Below are positions 5,733-7,373 of a DNA stretch of 7,373 nucleotides, piece by piece. A program made the translations under genes and the position numbers. Source of the DNA: Bacillota bacterium (GTDB lineage: Bacteria; Bacillota_I; Bacilli_A; Erysipelotrichales; Erysipelotrichaceae); assembly GCA_023387245.1 (NCBI GenBank), contig JAEWIH010000013.1, positions 1 through 7,373 of the forward strand. Direction: 5' to 3'. The notes under the pieces are model-generated. The model searched no databases. It was not told the DNA's origin and was given only the letters and a program-made list of their open reading frames with translations. The stretch's first letter is position 1, and every line of letters begins with the position of its first letter.

Positions 5733-7229
5733 AAGAAAAAAATATTGATTATTATTGGTTGTATATTTTTATGGATTTCACTGGCTTTAGGCTTGATGAT
5801 GTGTGGTTTTATTTATTTATTCGGTAGTATGAGTATGGATCGACTATTGTTCCATTTATCTACTTCTCAAGCTGGTACACCGATTACTACGTTTATCATT
5901 ATGGGATTAGCATTAATTGTTTTGCCGACATTAGTAATGCTTCTAGTTTTATTTTGGCCTAACATCTTAAAAAAATTGTTTAAGGTTGAGCGTTTATGGT
6001 TTAATAAAGCTCGTTTATTAGGCGCGGTTTTTATTGGTGTTTTTTCATTGATATTTGTTGAATTATCATTGCATCCAATTTCTTACATATTTGCTCAAAA
6101 TATAGAATCGCAATTTTTTGTTGAGCATTATGTTAATCCTAAAGAAGCCCAAATTGTTGCTCCTAAGCATAAAAAAAATTTAATTTGGATTTGGATGGAA
6201 TCTTTGGAAAGTTCTTTTATGGATATTGATAATGGTGGTAATAATCGTGAAAATGTTATTGAACCTTTAACTATACTAGCCAAAGATCATACTAATTTTT
6301 CATGGAATGACAAATATGGGGGCTTTTTTCCAGTTAATACAGCTACCCATACTATTGGTGGTCAAGTAGCTCAAATGGGAGGTATACCTTTTTTCTCACA
6401 AATAGGTAGTAGTAGTTCTGGTAGTATTCGTCCGGGTCAAGAGATTGAAGATAGACCGATAAAACCATTTATGGCTGGTATGTATAATTTAGGGGATATT
6501 TTATTGGATAATGGCTATAAAAATGTTTTTGTTTCTGGTGCCGATTCTAGATTTGGTGATCAAAATCAATTGTTTTTACAGCATGGTAATTTTGAAATAA
6601 TCGATTATGAATGGTTGCTAAAAAACAATCGTATTCCTCAAGATTATTTTGTGTTTGGGGGAGTAGAAGATGATAAAGTATTTTTAAATGCTAAAGAAAA
6701 GATATTAGACTTAGCCAAAAGTGATCAGCCATTTCAGATACATATTGAAACGATGGATACTCATGCTGAAGATGGTTTAGTTACTGAAAATACTCCAAAT
6801 AAATTCAGAGATCAGTATTCTAATGTATTATTAGGATCAGCTAGAGCTGTTAGTGAATTTGTTAGTTGGTGCAAAAGTCAGGAATTTTATAAGGATACTG
6901 TTATTGTAATTGTTGGTGATCATTTGACGATGGATGCTGATTATCCTTCACGTTTATCTAATCCGCAAAAGCGTTCAGTTTTTAATGTTATTATTAATAG
7001 TGATCGGGTTGCTAGAAATGATAAAAATCGGGTTGCGACATCGTTTGATATATTTCCTACAGTATTATATTCTTTAGGATTTGAATGGAATGGTGATCGT
7101 TTAGGATTAGGTGTTAATTTATATTCTGGTGAAAAGACGATAGCTGAAATGATGGGATTAGATCAATTAAATGAAGCTATTTATTATAAATCAACTTATT
7201 ATTGGAAAAATATTCAAAAAGAAAAATAG
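5730..7229 (+). CDS. Membrane-anchored LTA synthase / OpgB-like phosphoglycerol transferase (sulfatase fold)
   Basis: The 499-residue protein has three predicted membrane helices (about 5-32, 52-77, 95-122) and then an extracytoplasmic alkaline-phosphatase/sulfatase-type domain. Likely Mn2+ ligands and nucleophile are visible: E157 in WMESLE, T208 in THTIGG as the probable catalytic threonine, and D397/H398 in VGDHLTMD. H345 in MDTHAEDG is another expected active-site residue. The THTIGGQVAQMGGIPFF segment resembles OpgB/MdoB phosphoglycerol transferases (pattern xTIxGxVxxxxGIP) more than classic LtaS (GKTSDSE-type). Such enzymes move glycerol-1-phosphate from phosphatidylglycerol to a polymer, glycolipid or glycan outside the membrane; the acceptor here is unknown. 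It is shorter than LtaS (about 650 residues, five helices) and E. coli OpgB (about 760). It follows parB by 7 bases and is probably the last operon gene. A related phosphoethanolamine transferase role cannot be excluded. Confidence 0.85.
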   Translation: MKKKILIIIGCIFLWISLALGLMMCGFIYLFGSMSMDRLLFHLSTSQAGTPITTFIIMGLALIVLPTLVMLLVLFWPNILKKLFKVERLWFNKARLLGAVFIGVFSLIFVELSLHPISYIFAQNIESQFFVEHYVNPKEAQIVAPKHKKNLIWIWMESLESSFMDIDNGGNNRENVIEPLTILAKDHTNFSWNDKYGGFFPVNTATHTIGGQVAQMGGIPFFSQIGSSSSGSIRPGQEIEDRPIKPFMAGMYNLGDILLDNGYKNVFVSGADSRFGDQNQLFLQHGNFEIIDYEWLLKNNRIPQDYFVFGGVEDDKVFLNAKEKILDLAKSDQPFQIHIETMDTHAEDGLVTENTPNKFRDQYSNVLLGSARAVSEFVSWCKSQEFYKDTVIVIVGDHLTMDADYPSRLSNPQKRSVFNVIINSDRVARNDKNRVATSFDIFPTVLYSLGFEWNGDRLGLGVNLYSGEKTIAEMMGLDQLNEAIYYKSTYYWKNIQKEK

Positions 7230-7233
7230 AAAA

Positions 7234-7251
7234 AAAGTGAACCCTCACTTT
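7234..7251 (+). terminator. Hairpin of the rsmG-parAB operon terminator, T-run replaced by the IS end
   Basis: AAAGTGA (7234-7240) and TCACTTT (7245-7251) form a perfect 7-bp stem with an ACCC loop, starting 4 bases after the stop codon of the transferase gene. On the plus strand only TTT follows before GATATG, where the insertion sequence begins. On the minus strand the same hairpin is followed by a long T-rich run, so it should work as a terminator for the transposase transcript. Confidence 0.65.
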
Positions 7252-7278
7252 GATATGTACCCAATTTCCTAGACATAT
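7251..7278. repeat. Probable terminal inverted repeat of the IS element
   Basis: This is the transposase-downstream end of the element. It starts TGATATGTACCC, then an AT-rich stretch, then TAGACA. The TG dinucleotide at the tip and the ACCC/GACA blocks are the features relied on. The partner copy is outside the window, so inversion itself cannot be confirmed here. Confidence 0.55.
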
Positions 7279-7297
7279 ATGAATGTTTGTTAATTGG

Positions 7298-7373
7298 TTA
7301 TATTGTATCATTGATTGCTTGAATCATGGATGTTTCTCTGTATTTTACAGGAGACATCCATTTTGTTTTGAAT
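7298..7373 (-). CDS. IS3-family transposase OrfB, C-terminal end (5' end outside window)
   Basis: Reading the minus strand inward from the window edge, the last 24 codons before TAA (7300-7298) contain KWMSPVKYRE and end INDTI. The SPxxYR element is a hallmark of the extreme C-terminus of IS3/IS150-family DDE transposases (OrfB, rve domain), where it follows the catalytic domain. Only this tail is present, so the catalytic DDE residues cannot be checked and I cannot tell whether the element is intact. The gene points toward the rsmG-parAB operon and ends 47 bases inside the proposed element terminus. Full-length OrfB, often made by a -1 frameshift from OrfA, would extend about 800 bases or more beyond the window. 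Confidence 0.75.
   Translation of the reverse strand, partial: FKTKWMSPVKYRETSMIQAINDTI

Larger units (their letters stand above)
7251..7373 (-). mobile_element. End of an IS3-family (IS150-like) insertion sequence
   Basis: The plus-strand sequence from 7251 starts with TG and has ACCC at its bases 9-12 and GACA at 22-25 (7251-7278). This is the spacing I recall for terminal inverted repeats of the IS150 group. A transposase C-terminus reading inward from the window edge stops 47 bases from this end, as expected for the 3' end of an IS3-type element. The rest of the element, the other inverted repeat and the target duplication lie beyond the window. The exact boundary could be 7251 or a few bases inward (7256, TGTACCC). 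Confidence 0.72.

Noticed and set aside
4853..7373. Possible parS site near parB
   Set aside because: By eye I found nothing close to TGTTTCACGTGAAACA; TGTTTCTCTGTA near 7330 shares only the first few bases and lies in the IS element.

Overview
The window is very AT-rich and reads as the chromosome of a low-GC Gram-positive (Firmicutes/Bacilli-like, possibly an Erysipelotrichia- or Mollicutes-related lineage). The block mnmG-rsmG-parA-parB is the gene order typically found beside oriC in Firmicutes. Shine-Dalgarno sites are present on most genes, and a PerR-type regulator and an LTA-synthase-like enzyme fit the same group. Tryptophan is encoded by TGG throughout, so the standard bacterial code (11) applies. 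Assignment below phylum level is not possible from this sequence alone.

Layout. Positions 1-352 hold the C-terminal end of an unrecognised protein entering from the left, closed by a good intrinsic terminator (402-436). Positions 437-626 are an AT-rich gap with a 10-bp tandem direct repeat and no convincing gene. Two minus-strand genes follow: a PerR/Fur-family metal-dependent peroxide regulator (627-1019) and a RidA-family enamine/imine deaminase (1071-1445), each with its own likely promoter. Back to back with ridA is mnmG (1529-3382), interrupted by one in-frame TAA codon (2234-2236) with an otherwise intact frame on both sides. A strong terminator closes mnmG. Its U-tract runs into an extended -10 promoter placed so that transcription should start on the ATG of rsmG. 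rsmG, parA, parB and a membrane-anchored phosphoglycerol-transferase/LTA-synthase-like gene then form a tight plus-strand operon (3423-7229). The window ends in an IS3-family (IS150-like) insertion sequence on the minus strand. Its terminal repeat begins at about 7251, where the operon terminator's T-run would be expected.

How the genes fit together. ParA and ParB form the chromosome segregation system; RsmG methylates 16S rRNA; MnmG (with MnmE, not in the window) would modify U34 of several tRNAs; the last operon gene probably builds or decorates glycerophosphate polymers at the membrane. The points most worth checking are the nonsense codon in mnmG, the apparently leaderless rsmG mRNA, and the IS inserted into the operon terminator. 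I found no wholly new multi-gene system here.
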